This document shows, one piece after another, positions 15,933 to 24,293 of a stretch of 42,821 nt of DNA. Position numbers and translations under genes: made by a program. The stretch is from a bacterium. Lineage in GTDB: Bacteria > Bacillota > Clostridia > Lachnospirales > Lachnospiraceae. Where the stretch lies: the NCBI GenBank assembly GCA_030539495.1, contig JAUNRX010000012.1:1-42821 (forward strand), written 5' to 3'. How positions within the stretch are numbered: the first letter of the stretch is position 1; every line of letters starts with the position of its first letter. The notes below the pieces were generated by a model. The model was not told the DNA's origin and did not search any database. It was given only the letters and a program-made list of their open reading frames with translations.

Positions 15933-16559
15933 ATGTACAAAGTAGTTTTAGCTTCAAATTCTCCAAGAAGAAAAGAAATATTAAGTCAAGTTGGGATCAA
16001 ATTTGATGTCGTACCAAGCGCAGTGGAAGAAAAAACAGTAAAGACGAATCCATCTGAGGTTGTATTAGACTTATCCATGCAAAAAGCAGATGATGTTTCT
16101 TATAAAGTAAAGGACTCAGCTATTATCATTGGTGCAGATACGGTAGTATGCATTGACAAACGCATCTTAGGAAAACCTCAAGATGAAGCAGATGCAATCC
16201 GTATGGTCCGTCAGCTTCAAGGCAGAAGCCATACTGTATACACAGGTGTATCCGTTATCATAAAAACAGCAGAAACTGGTTATGATAGATATGAACAATC
16301 TGGCCTTCAAAGATTTAAGAAAAAGACAATTCAATTCTACGATGAAACAACGGTTACATTAAACCATATGACAGAAAAAGAAATCGAAGAATATGTAAAA
16401 ACAGGAGAACCAATGGATAAGGCAGGAGCCTATGCAATCCAAGGAAGATTTGCTTCTTTTGTAAAAGGAATTAATGGAGATTACAACAATGTAGTTGGTT
16501 TCCCAATCTCAAAATTATATCAAGCATTAAAAAGAGAAGGCATCGATATTCGCCAATAA
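15933..16559 (+). CDS. maf: Maf-family nucleotide pyrophosphatase
   Basis: Maf proteins hydrolyse non-canonical or specific nucleoside triphosphates to monophosphates. Bacillus Maf affects septum formation. Motifs present: LASNSPRRKEIL at the N-terminus, IIGADTVVCIDKRILGKP, GRSHTVYTGV, and YAIQGRFASFVKGINGDYNN near the end. The 208-residue length is slightly long because of a charged insertion (about residues 112-130, Tyr/Arg/Lys-rich). ATG follows GAAAGGAAAAG. It is the middle gene of the phosphatase-maf-corA operon. Confidence 0.94.
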   Translation: MYKVVLASNSPRRKEILSQVGIKFDVVPSAVEEKTVKTNPSEVVLDLSMQKADDVSYKVKDSAIIIGADTVVCIDKRILGKPQDEADAIRMVRQLQGRSHTVYTGVSVIIKTAETGYDRYEQSGLQRFKKKTIQFYDETTVTLNHMTEKEIEEYVKTGEPMDKAGAYAIQGRFASFVKGINGDYNNVVGFPISKLYQALKREGIDIRQ

Positions 16560-16595
16560 TTAAAACATATAGCAATAGCTAAAGAAGGAACAACC

Positions 16596-17543
16596 ATGAA
16601 ATACGTTGTCGATCACACCTTACAACCAGTACCGCTAGAGGATTTGCCAAATATGATTGCAGATCATGCTTTAATCCTCGCTTATATGGATTTGAAAGAG
16701 TTTCTAAAAGTGGCTCCTCTGCTTAAAGTAAAGCAGTCAACTATTGATTTATTATGTATGGAAACCGTTCATTTCAGATCATCCTATTACCTTGCAGAGG
16801 AATATGTATTTGGTATCTTTCAGCTTGTTGATGTAAAACATATTATGGAGTCCAGTGGGAGAATTGCTATTTTTGCTACAGAAGATTATTTTTTTGTTGT
16901 TTCTGCAGATGAAAATAACCGGTTTATAAGTAGTGTGTTACAAACTGCGTTAGCTCGTTGTAAAGTTGAAGATTTAGCTGTTGAAAAGGTCTTGTATTTG
17001 TTTTTTGATAATCTTTTAATGGAAGACAATGTCGCCCTAGAAGATATCGAGTTTGAGTTTGATTTACTGGAGGATCGTATCGTTGCAAAGAAGATCGATG
17101 AGGATTTTTATAAAATCCTAATTGAGAAGAAGCGAGAACTTTTTGTACTGCATAATTATTATGAGCAGTTTATAGAGTTTGCCGATATGCTCGAGGAAAA
17201 TGAGCTGGGACTTTTTAAAGACAAAGAAGAGAAGTACTTAAAAATAATGGACACCAAATTTAATCGTTTAAAGCAGAATACGTTACTGCTCAGAGAAAAT
17301 CTTGTGCAGTTGAGGGAGGCCTACCAAGCCTTCCTTGACTATAGCCTGAATAGCGTAATGAAGCTGCTTACCGTAGTGACAACGATATTTTTGCCATTGA
17401 CCTTAATTGTAGGCTGGTATGGAATGAACTTTAGCTCTATGCCGGAATTGACGTGGAGATACGGCTATATATATGTAATTCTGCTAACGATTATTGTAAT
17501 AGTTTTATGCATTTGGGGGTTCAAACGAAAAAAACTAATGTAG
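16596..17543 (+). CDS. CorA-family divalent-metal transporter
   Basis: This is a Mg2+ (or Co2+/Ni2+) channel of the CorA/MIT family. It has a long cytosolic N-terminal domain, a long helix leading into TM1 (about residues 255-280), the signature YGMNF (about 284-288) and TM2 (about 293-312), with a basic C-terminal end. The 315-residue length is normal. The MPEL loop replaces the more common MPE-N loop of CorA, as in many Firmicutes. It is third in the phosphatase-maf-corA operon; its 3' end runs into a folded region and a strong terminator. Confidence 0.93.
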   Translation: MKYVVDHTLQPVPLEDLPNMIADHALILAYMDLKEFLKVAPLLKVKQSTIDLLCMETVHFRSSYYLAEEYVFGIFQLVDVKHIMESSGRIAIFATEDYFFVVSADENNRFISSVLQTALARCKVEDLAVEKVLYLFFDNLLMEDNVALEDIEFEFDLLEDRIVAKKIDEDFYKILIEKKRELFVLHNYYEQFIEFADMLEENELGLFKDKEEKYLKIMDTKFNRLKQNTLLLRENLVQLREAYQAFLDYSLNSVMKLLTVVTTIFLPLTLIVGWYGMNFSSMPELTWRYGYIYVILLTIIVIVLCIWGFKRKKLM

Positions 17544-17547
17544 AGCG

Positions 17548-17593
17548 GCACCGAGGACAGTTCCTTTGGATAAAATGGGATTTCATCCGGTGC
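17548..17593 (+). other. Three-way-junction-like fold in the corA 3' UTR
   Basis: GCACC (17548-17552) pairs with GGTGC (17589-17593). Two hairpins lie inside: AGGA-CAGT-TCCT (17554-17565), and GGATAAAAT (17568-17576) with ATTTCATCC (17580-17588), one mismatch. It lies 11 bases upstream of the corA terminator, so it would remain in the transcript's 3' end. Confidence 0.4.
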
Positions 17594-17604
17594 TTAAGGT
17601 AATG

Positions 17605-17650
17605 AAAGAGCTAGGCTCGCAATATGCGAGCCTAGCTCTTTCCGTTTTTT
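17605..17650. terminator. Terminator of corA, shared with convergent gene
   Basis: A perfect 16-bp stem, AAAGAGCTAGGCTCGC (17605-17620) with GCGAGCCTAGCTCTTT (17626-17641), has loop AATAT. CCGTTTTTT follows on the plus strand. It lies between convergent genes and is probably used by both. Confidence 0.85.
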
Positions 17651-17693
17651 ACGCGAACAACAAGCCAAAGTGATGCTTCCCTTTCGTTGTAGG

Positions 17694-18332
17694 CTAGATA
17701 AATTTGATAAAGCCTGCTAGTGTTATGATAATTAGTGAGGACAGTAATATGATCTGCCATTTTGTTAGAAGCATGGCAGGCGTTTTCTTTTTGTATTGTA
17801 AGTAGTTTCCTTTAAATAGTGGGAGCAGGGTGCGAGTTTCTTCTAGATGTGCATTTATGTATTGGGCGGCGATAATCAGAATGACGGATACTAGCCCTAG
17901 AGCGGAATGGACGGAGAAGGCTAGAGAGGTAAACATAAAGATAAAGGTTCCGTACATTGGATGGCGTACGTCAGCATAATAGCCATTCGTTAATAGATGA
18001 ATAGGCTTGGAATTTGTTTTATCATTTGCTTTGTGATTTTCTCTTGTTATTTCTGCGAGACGAAGTGTACCGTAGGACATCATAAGAAGGCCAAGTAAGA
18101 AATAGACAGTATCAACAGTGTGAAATTGTATGCCGAGAATTGTATGGCCTTTGGAAGTAGAAGCCCAGGCATAGAAATCCGGAATCTTGCCTTTTAGCCA
18201 AAAGAGAAAAGAAAAGAGTAGTACATAGCATACAATGCCCCATAGCAGGGAAAGCAATTGAGTTCCAATGGTGGCTTCCTGCAGTTGCTTATATCTTTTG
18301 TCAAAATGAAGTTTTTCCTCATACTTTAACAT
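17694..18332 (-). CDS. Isoprenylcysteine carboxyl methyltransferase-like membrane protein
   Basis: This 212-residue membrane protein of about five helices has the ICMT/PEMT-type SAM-dependent methyltransferase signature LLTNGYYADVRHPMYGTFI, then EETRTLLPLFKGNYLQYKKK. Eukaryotic ICMT methylates prenylated cysteines; bacterial homologues probably methylate other lipids or small molecules, so the substrate is unknown. The start ATG has AGGAGG nearby on the minus strand. The upstream TATAAT (plus 18376-18381) has a TGG extension. It is followed by the corA terminator. Confidence 0.82.
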   Translation of the reverse strand: MLKYEEKLHFDKRYKQLQEATIGTQLLSLLWGIVCYVLLFSFLFWLKGKIPDFYAWASTSKGHTILGIQFHTVDTVYFLLGLLMMSYGTLRLAEITRENHKANDKTNSKPIHLLTNGYYADVRHPMYGTFIFMFTSLAFSVHSALGLVSVILIIAAQYINAHLEETRTLLPLFKGNYLQYKKKTPAMLLTKWQIILLSSLIIITLAGFIKFI

Positions 18333-18372
18333 AACAACCTCCTAGAATAAGCAGTGAACTAAGTTCCTAACT

Positions 18373-18384
18373 GGTATTATACCA
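18373..18384 (-). promoter_or_regulatory. Extended -10 promoter of the ICMT-like gene
   Basis: Minus-strand TGGTATAAT is an extended -10 box lying within the palindrome GGTAT-T-ATACC (plus 18373-18383). The -35 (TTTATA) is weak. The palindrome could bind a regulator. Confidence 0.5.
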
Positions 18385-18473
18385 CGAAGGCAGCATTTTA
18401 TAAATCAATCCCTGCTTATGGGAAAGGGTGAGTATAGTAGGAGATTTACGTGTAATAATTAGTATTATCTATA

Positions 18474-18690
18474 TTTTCCCCGTAATTTAGAACACTTTTA
18501 TAGAAAAAAAGAGGCATAATACAGGTGAAAAATTGAGATAGTTCAATTTTCCCCGTAATTTAGTGCACTTTTATACAAAAAAGAGAGTAAAACTACGGGT
18601 AAAATATTGAGTTAGATGTGCTTTCCCCGTAATACAGGGCACTTTTATAGAAAAAGTATGTTAAAATACAGGTAAAAAACAAGTTTTAAT
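18474..18690. repeat. Three tandem ~73-bp repeats
   Basis: The 391-base gap between the ICMT-like and GNAT genes holds three head-to-tail copies beginning at 18474, 18547 and 18621. Each starts with TTTTCCCCGTAAT (C-TTT in copy 3), then CACTTTTATA, then an A-rich stretch, and ends with a TAC-A/G-GGT-AAAA segment that is a near inverted repeat of its start. Each copy can fold alone into a hairpin. There is no ORF. The rest of the gap (18333-18473) holds only the promoter of the ICMT-like gene. Confidence 0.8.
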
Positions 18691-18723
18691 CTATTTTACT
18701 GGTTACCGGCCAGGGCTGACTTG

Positions 18724-19203
18724 TTATAATTGTTTTTCATAGCAGAGCCAGTGTTCTCCGTAGAGAGTGGAGGTGCCACAAAGGGTAAAGTTAAGTTTTT
18801 TATAGGAGGCTAATGCCTTGGAATTTGTTTTGCTAACTAGAAAATGTACTCCCTGATAGTTGCGTTTCTTTAGTTCATCCATGGTCTGCGTTAATAAGTC
18901 TCTTGCAAGTCCTTGGTTTTGGTAGTCAGAACGAACGGCAACACGAGCAAGTTCCGCAATCTTTCCGGGAAGTGTCCAGACAGATAGGCATTCAACTTCC
19001 AAATCTTGATCCACAGAAACGGTAGCAATAACTTCGTCTAAATCATTTTTAAAGCAAAATAGATTAGATGCTTCCACATCCATTTCAAATAATTCCTCAT
19101 TTGGATAGTCTTCCGACCAAGTACATCCAAGAGTCCCAATCATTCCACGATAAAGCCCCATAATTTCATCTTTATCTTCTAATCCAGCAATCATAATCTT
19201 CAT
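18724..19203 (-). CDS. GNAT-family N-acetyltransferase
   Basis: This 159-residue single-domain acetyltransferase would transfer acetyl from acetyl-CoA to an unknown amine. Motif A is ARVAVRSDYQNQGLARDLL (Q/R-x-x-G-x-A). A final SYKKLNF segment is typical of GNAT motif B. I start at ATG 19203 (minus), seven bases after GAGGTG. The longer reading from 19365 would translate a large stem-loop and is rejected. The gene lies downstream of glmS on the same strand, separated by that stem-loop. Substrate unknown. Confidence 0.85.
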   Translation of the reverse strand: MKIMIAGLEDKDEIMGLYRGMIGTLGCTWSEDYPNEELFEMDVEASNLFCFKNDLDEVIATVSVDQDLEVECLSVWTLPGKIAELARVAVRSDYQNQGLARDLLTQTMDELKKRNYQGVHFLVSKTNSKALASYKKLNFTLCGTSTLYGEHWLCYEKQL

Positions 19204-19241
19204 AATTTTCACCTCGAATATGTATTTTATTATTAAAAACA

Positions 19242-19356
19242 AGTGTATTTGCTCTGATATTACAGATAAGGCGTATGTTTCTTGAGGACAAACACCGTAA
19301 GGTGTCTGGCAGCAAAAAAAACATACGCCTTGTCTGTAGAGGAAGGAAAATACACT
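19242..19356. repeat. Three-tier stem-loop between glmS and the GNAT gene
   Basis: The outer arms are AGTGTATTT (19242-19250) and AAATACACT (19348-19356). The middle arms are a 20-bp pair, 19261-19280 with 19319-19338, containing AAGGCGTATG and differing at one wobble-compatible base. The inner hairpin is ACACC-GTAA-GGTGT (19292-19305). On the minus strand TTGTTTTT follows, so it could end the glmS transcript. It is far larger than a normal terminator. Confidence 0.7.
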
Positions 19357-19447
19357 GGTATTCACGCTTCCCCCATTAATATATCAAACTATTACATTGA
19401 ATTTTATTAAAACGATCTGCACTAATTACAAGTGCGACAGCCAAAGA

Positions 19448-21271
19448 TTATTCTACAGTAACGCTCTTTGCTAAGTTACGTGGTTGATCTACGTTTAACG
19501 CACGACGTACTGCACAGAAGTAAGCAAGATATTGAATTACAACAGAAGTTGTAAATGGTGCGAACATGTCATCAATCTTAGGGATGGAAACTTGGAATGA
19601 ACAGATAGATTCATCTACGTTTTGATCATCACCATTTGTGATTAAGATAACTTTTGCGCCACGAGCTTTTACTTCACGGATGTTACTGATCATTTTAGAG
19701 TAAACGCCATTTTGAGTTGCGATAGCGATTACTGGCATATCTTCTGTGATAAGAGAAATTGTACCGTGTTTTAACTCACCTGCAGCATAAGCTTCAGAGT
19801 GAATGTAGCTGATTTCCTTTAATTTAAGGGAACCTTCCATAGCTAAGCAGTAGTCAAGACCACGGCCGATATAGAATAAGTTTTCAGCTGTATCAAGAGA
19901 AGCACTAACGTCTTCGAAATCTTTTTCATTTGCTAACACTTCATTTACAGATTCGATTGCTTGTTGAAGTTTAGTGATATAGTCTCTAGCATCGTCTTCT
20001 GTGAATTTGTTAGTTACAAGAGCGAAACGAGCAGCAATTAAATAGAATACAGATAATTGAACTGTGTAAGCTTTTGTACTAGCAACAGCAATTTCAGGAC
20101 CTGCATGAGTATATAATACGTAATCACTTTCTCTGGCAATTGTAGAACCTTTTACATTAACGATAGATAATGTTTTTGCACCGTGTTCTTTTGCAAGACG
20201 GATTGCAGCTAACGTATCAGCAGTTTCACCAGATTGGCTGATTGTAATAACTAAAGTGTGTTCATCCATGATTGGATCGTTATAACGGAATTCACTTGCT
20301 ACATCAACAGTAACAGGAACTCTGGCGATTCGTTCGATTAAGTTTTTACCAACGAGTCCAGCGTGCATTGCAGTACCACAAGCTGTGATTAAGATACGGT
20401 TACAGTTTGTAAATACTTCATCAGGTACATTGTCAGCTTCGAATGTTGGTAAACCATCTTTGATTCTTGGAGTGATTGTGTTCATAAGAGCAGCTGGCTG
20501 ATCATGGATTTCTTTTAACATAAAGTAATCATATCCGCCTTTCATAGCAGCTTCGATATCCCAATCTACGTGAAGCATTTCTGGTTCCACGTTATTTCCT
20601 TCAAGATCTACTAAAGTGATGTCTTCAGCAGTAAGTGTTGCAATTACATGTTCTGGTAATACGAAATAATCTTTTGAGTAGTCGATTAAAGCTACCATAT
20701 CAGAAGCAATTACAGAACCTTTTTCTGTATGAGTTGCTACTAATGGGCTACCGTTGCGGATACAGAAGATTTTTCCTGGGATGCCTTTGAACATAATACA
20801 GAAACCGTATTGTCCGTCAAGACGAGCATCCGCTTTTTTGATTGCTTCAATTGGATCTCCATCAAAACAGTCATCGATGATCATTGCAGCGATTTCAGTA
20901 TCTGTTTGAGAAATTGGAGTCTTTCCTTGAAGAGCAAGTTCTGCTTGTAATTCTTTATAGTTTTCAATAATTCCGTTATGGATTAATGTTACGTTTCCAA
21001 ATGTATGAGGATGGCTGTTTGTATCAGAAACTCCACCGTGAGTTGCCCATCTAGTATGGCCAATACCACAAGTAGCATCGTTGATTGTAGAAGCCTCCAC
21101 TTTTTCTTTTAAACAAGCAACTTTACCAGCTGTTTTAATTGTACGGATTTCTTCATTTTCGAAGAATGCAATACCTGCACTGTCATAACCGCGGTATTCA
21201 AGTTCTGCTAACCCTTTCGTTAAAACTTTAGTTGCATCCAAATGGCCTGTAAAACCAATAATTCCACACAT
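19448..21271 (-). CDS. glmS: Glutamine--fructose-6-phosphate aminotransferase (isomerizing)
   Basis: GlmS makes glucosamine-6-phosphate from fructose-6-phosphate and glutamine, the first step toward UDP-GlcNAc for peptidoglycan. Cys2 (MCGIIGF) is the glutaminase nucleophile. The N-terminal Ntn domain includes GHTRWATHG and SDTNSHPH. Two SIS domains follow, with TACGTAMHAG and TISQSGETADT, then SEAYAAGELKHGTISLI and the C-terminal LAKSVTVE. The 607 residues are full length. ATG follows AAAGGAGA on the minus strand. The leader carries a glmS ribozyme, so expression should fall when GlcN6P accumulates. Confidence 0.98.
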   Translation of the reverse strand: MCGIIGFTGHLDATKVLTKGLAELEYRGYDSAGIAFFENEEIRTIKTAGKVACLKEKVEASTINDATCGIGHTRWATHGGVSDTNSHPHTFGNVTLIHNGIIENYKELQAELALQGKTPISQTDTEIAAMIIDDCFDGDPIEAIKKADARLDGQYGFCIMFKGIPGKIFCIRNGSPLVATHTEKGSVIASDMVALIDYSKDYFVLPEHVIATLTAEDITLVDLEGNNVEPEMLHVDWDIEAAMKGGYDYFMLKEIHDQPAALMNTITPRIKDGLPTFEADNVPDEVFTNCNRILITACGTAMHAGLVGKNLIERIARVPVTVDVASEFRYNDPIMDEHTLVITISQSGETADTLAAIRLAKEHGAKTLSIVNVKGSTIARESDYVLYTHAGPEIAVASTKAYTVQLSVFYLIAARFALVTNKFTEDDARDYITKLQQAIESVNEVLANEKDFEDVSASLDTAENLFYIGRGLDYCLAMEGSLKLKEISYIHSEAYAAGELKHGTISLITEDMPVIAIATQNGVYSKMISNIREVKARGAKVILITNGDDQNVDESICSFQVSIPKIDDMFAPFTTSVVIQYLAYFCAVRRALNVDQPRNLAKSVTVE

Positions 21272-21389
21272 ATTGTAGTCTCCTTTTATTAAGTTATAAC
21301 CAAAAAGGCAGAGTTATCCCGTCAAATTGGTTTATGAATTTTAAAATTTAAAACAATATGGTCTTTAATGCTAGTCTCTGTCGAAAAAA

Positions 21390-21568
21390 GCGAAAAAATA
21401 CCTATTGTTATTCTTTGATTATTCTGACTTGTGTTTCGGTTACCCGACGTTTTCGTCAAAATATAACGTACTCAAAGGGATACGAGAGAGCACCCGCCGA
21501 ATGATTCGCTAACTCTCTACCTCGTCAACCTCCTACATATTTCGTCCCAACGGAGGTGCATGGCGCTA
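21390..21568 (-). ncRNA. glmS ribozyme-riboswitch
   Basis: The minus strand reads A|GCGCC (cleavage expected between plus 21567 and 21566), then a P2-type stem CACCTCC/GGAGGTTG. The conserved GACGAGG and ATTCGGCGGGTGC core follow, with GTAGAGAG/CTCTCTCGT pairing. A GACG-AAAA-CGTC hairpin and GGGTAACCG lie in the 3' part. These match the known glmS ribozyme, which self-cleaves with glucosamine-6-phosphate as cofactor and leads to mRNA decay. The 3' limit is approximate. Most of the 548-base gap from 21272 to 21819 is this leader plus two divergent promoters. Confidence 0.95.
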
Positions 21569-21723
21569 ATTTTATCACATTTAATAAAAATAAATATGAA
21601 GACATTTCTGTCGAAGTTAATTTACTTAACTTAGGTTTTGATTCGGTTATGGGAAAACCGTATCGATTGTTCACTTCCTTCCAAATTAGTATATGATTAG
21701 CCTGGAATTCTTGTGTCTACGTA

Positions 21724-21752
21724 ATACTAGCAAATTTGTCTAGGTATGTCAA
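21724..21752 (-). promoter_or_regulatory. glmS promoter
   Basis: On the minus strand TTGACA (plus 21747-21752), 17-base spacer, and TAGTAT (plus 21724-21729). It predicts about 150 bases of leader before the ribozyme cleavage site. Its -35 box is eight bases from the divergent -35 box of the response-regulator gene. Confidence 0.7.
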
Positions 21753-21760
21753 TCAATTAA

Positions 21761-21789
21761 TTGTAATCTTAAGAGGCTTATGCTAACAT
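21761..21789 (+). promoter_or_regulatory. Promoter of the response-regulator/ABC operon
   Basis: TTGTAA (21761-21766), 17-base spacer, and TAACAT (21784-21789) with a TGC extension just before it. The start codon is 30 bases downstream after GGAAAGGATG. Confidence 0.55.
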
Positions 21790-21819
21790 TTAATATGGAA
21801 ATAAGGAAAGGATGTAGTT

Positions 21820-22518
21820 ATGAAAGAAAATGTTCAGATATTAATTGTAGAAGATGATATTGACATTAATGCTTTATTAACAAAAGTGTTAAAAAAAGAA
21901 GGATATGAAACTACAAGTGCCTATTCGGGAACAGAAGCAAAACTGCTTTTAAATATGAGCACCTTTGACCTAGTGTTATTGGATTTGACATTACCTGGTG
22001 CCAGTGGGCAGGAAATCGTACAGCTAATCAGACAAAAATCCTACATTCCAATTATAGTGATTTCGGCAAACAGTGCCTTAGATGATAAAATAAGCCTATT
22101 AAGTGAAGGGGCAGATGATTACATAACAAAACCATTTGAAATTAAAGAAGTATTGGCAAGAGTAGAAGCACAGGTTCGCCGATATTGCAAGTTTGCCGGT
22201 GAAAATGAGATAAAAAAAGAAGGAACTCTTTCTTATAAAAATATAGTAATCAATAAACAGGCAAGATCCGTGCAGGTAAATGGTCAGGAAATCCCGCTTA
22301 CCAACCATGAATATGAAATCTTAGTGTTATTTGTAACAAATATCAATCGAGTATTTACAAGAGAATCCATCTACCAATCGGTATGGTCCGATGAATATGC
22401 GGTAGAAGACAATACAGTAAATGTACATATTAGTAATTTAAGATCAAAGCTCCATAAAGCCGACCCAAAAGAAGAATACATCAAGACCGTCTGGGGGATC
22501 GGTTTTAAAATGATTTAA
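21820..22518 (+). CDS. OmpR-family response regulator
   Basis: This 232-residue transcription factor has an N-terminal receiver domain with acidic pocket EDD (about residues 11-13), phospho-acceptor Asp in LVLLDLTLPG (about 54), and Lys in YITKPFE (about 104). A C-terminal winged-helix domain ends with VNVHISNLRSKLHK and KTVWGIGFKM. The gene comes first in a four-gene set: regulator, ABC ATPase, ABC permease, histidine kinase. The arrangement resembles bacitracin/lantibiotic-type detoxification modules, so it probably controls the transporter next door. A 91-base gap follows before the ATPase gene. Confidence 0.92.
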   Translation: MKENVQILIVEDDIDINALLTKVLKKEGYETTSAYSGTEAKLLLNMSTFDLVLLDLTLPGASGQEIVQLIRQKSYIPIIVISANSALDDKISLLSEGADDYITKPFEIKEVLARVEAQVRRYCKFAGENEIKKEGTLSYKNIVINKQARSVQVNGQEIPLTNHEYEILVLFVTNINRVFTRESIYQSVWSDEYAVEDNTVNVHISNLRSKLHKADPKEEYIKTVWGIGFKMI

Positions 22519-22609
22519 ACTTTAAACTTTCTTTATGTTTTCTTAAGTACCACTTTCAACTTGCCTATTACAATGTAGTTATACAAAAAAAGGAAAGGTG
22601 ATTGAAAAG

Positions 22610-23530
22610 ATGAAAGCAGCAATATGTGTAAGACAATTAAATAAGCAATATGGTCATAAGCAAATCCTGAACAATGTAAATATGACATTGGAGGAAGGAC
22701 AGATTTATGGCTTGATTGGTAAGAATGGCGTTGGTAAGACCACATTGATGAGAATTCTGACAGGGCTTGCATTTAGGACGGATGGTGACTTTGCTATCTT
22801 TGGTGAGTCGGAAGAGCGTGAGTTGGATGAGCAAAGGCATAGGATTGGAACCATGATTGAAACGCCTGCCTTTTTCCCTTATATGACAGCAAAGCAGAAT
22901 TTGGAGTATTATCGCTTACAACGTGGAATTGTAGATAAGGAAATCGTAGATGAAGTACTTGAGACGGTTGATTTGACAGATACTGATAAGAAGCAGTTTA
23001 AAAACTTTTCTTTAGGTATGAAACAAAGACTAGGATTGGCGCTGGCATTATTAAATAGTCCGGATTTATTAATACTGGATGAGCCTATCAATGGCCTTGA
23101 TCCACAAGGAATTGCAGAATTTCGTTCGGTACTCAAACGGTTAAATGTGGAGAAGCAGATCACAATGTTGATTTCCAGTCATATCTTATTGGAATTATCA
23201 AGTATTGCCACCTATTATGGATTTATGAAAGATGGAGCTATGGTAGAAGAAATCAGTGCAGTAGCATTGGAAGAAAAATGTAAGGCCTATGTACAGATTC
23301 AGGTTCAAGATCCAGCAAAAGTGGCAAGACTAATAGAAAAACAGTTAAGCAATGTCCAGTATGAAGTGTTAGAACAAGGCATTCTTAGGATTTACGGATG
23401 TAATGATGATCCTTCTATTATTAGTGATTTAGTCGTTCAAAATGGAGTGAAGCTTTATTCATTAGAAGTAAAGAAGACTCAGCTTGAAGATTATTTCTTA
23501 AATTTGATTGGAGGGAATGAAGCATGTTAA
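22610..23530 (+). CDS. ABC transporter ATP-binding protein (BcrA/lantibiotic-immunity type)
   Basis: This 306-residue ATPase has Walker A GLIGKNGVGKTTLMR, signature FSLGMKQRLGLALALL (S-L-G-M variant of LSGGQ), Walker B LLILDEPINGLDP, and switch His in ISSHILLEL. Sequence and length match BcrA-like ATPases that drive export of peptide antibiotics or self-protection. I start at ATG 22610; GTG 22598 lies inside the AGGAAAGGTG ribosome site. The stop overlaps the permease start by seven bases, so translation is coupled. Exported substrate unknown. Confidence 0.9.
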   Translation: MKAAICVRQLNKQYGHKQILNNVNMTLEEGQIYGLIGKNGVGKTTLMRILTGLAFRTDGDFAIFGESEERELDEQRHRIGTMIETPAFFPYMTAKQNLEYYRLQRGIVDKEIVDEVLETVDLTDTDKKQFKNFSLGMKQRLGLALALLNSPDLLILDEPINGLDPQGIAEFRSVLKRLNVEKQITMLISSHILLELSSIATYYGFMKDGAMVEEISAVALEEKCKAYVQIQVQDPAKVARLIEKQLSNVQYEVLEQGILRIYGCNDDPSIISDLVVQNGVKLYSLEVKKTQLEDYFLNLIGGNEAC

Positions 23531-24282
23531 ATGTAATGAAGAGTGAGTTTTATAAAGTATTACACCGTAAATGTATGTATGTGTTCTTCCTTGTATTTGG
23601 TCTGGGAGGATTTTTATTTAACTTGGTATTAAAGGTACTAGAGGCAGAGGATGCGCCAGACTTTCAAGGCAATGAAGTCTTAGATGGCTGGATTCAGATT
23701 ATCGTTGTATTAGGCTGGTTTATCGTGTATATGATAGCCCAGATTGTCCACAGCAATGAAAGTAAGACTCTTGTCTTAAAAAATAGTATTGCTTATGGAA
23801 CCAATCGAACAAAGATTTATTTGGGAAGATTTTTCACCGAAATTTTATCCCTGGTAATTGCCGTGGCTGTAGTAAGCGTATTGGTTCTGGCAGGTTCCGC
23901 ACTATTCTTTGGTGGAGTTACTTTTGAAGGGTTCAAGGCATACTATGCAAGTATTGGATCTATGATGGTAATGTGGACGGCTGCAATCTCTATGGCGCAT
24001 GCATTGGCAATGATATTAAACAGCAATACGCTGGCAACTGTAATTTATATTCTCTATTTTGCATTAGCAGCAGATCTGTTATCGCTGGTACAGATGGCCC
24101 TTCCTGACAATGGCATTGTATCATTCTTACGTAAGTATGAAATTCGTACTATTACATTGAATTCTTCTACAGGAAATGGATTTGGGGACGACTGGTGGAA
24201 ATGTTTCTTAGTTGCAGCTGTATACTTTGTTGTATTCTTTGTAATTGGAATTACTGTATTTAGGAAAAGAGAAGTGAAGTAA
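23524..24282 (+). CDS. ABC-2 type transporter permease
   Basis: This 252-residue protein has six predicted membrane segments and a cytosolic N-terminal start (MLNVMKSEFYKVLHRK) typical of ABC-2 permeases such as BcrB and lantibiotic-immunity EG subunits. A central NSNTLATVIYILYF segment and a C-terminal basic end after TM6 (VFRKREVK) fit the family. It overlaps the ATPase gene by seven bases and lies 11 bases before the histidine kinase. With the ATPase it should form an exporter or an antibiotic-sensing complex. Confidence 0.87.
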   Translation: MLNVMKSEFYKVLHRKCMYVFFLVFGLGGFLFNLVLKVLEAEDAPDFQGNEVLDGWIQIIVVLGWFIVYMIAQIVHSNESKTLVLKNSIAYGTNRTKIYLGRFFTEILSLVIAVAVVSVLVLAGSALFFGGVTFEGFKAYYASIGSMMVMWTAAISMAHALAMILNSNTLATVIYILYFALAADLLSLVQMALPDNGIVSFLRKYEIRTITLNSSTGNGFGDDWWKCFLVAAVYFVVFFVIGITVFRKREVK

Positions 24283-24293
24283 GGAGAGTACGT

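Noticed and set aside
18474-18690. CRISPR array
   Set aside because: The ~73-bp units repeat over most of their length and there are no 30-40-base unique spacers or cas genes.
19204-19365. 54-residue N-terminal extension of the GNAT protein
   Set aside because: It would translate both arms of a long stem-loop. GAGGTG is placed correctly for ATG 19203, and the GNAT fold starts there.
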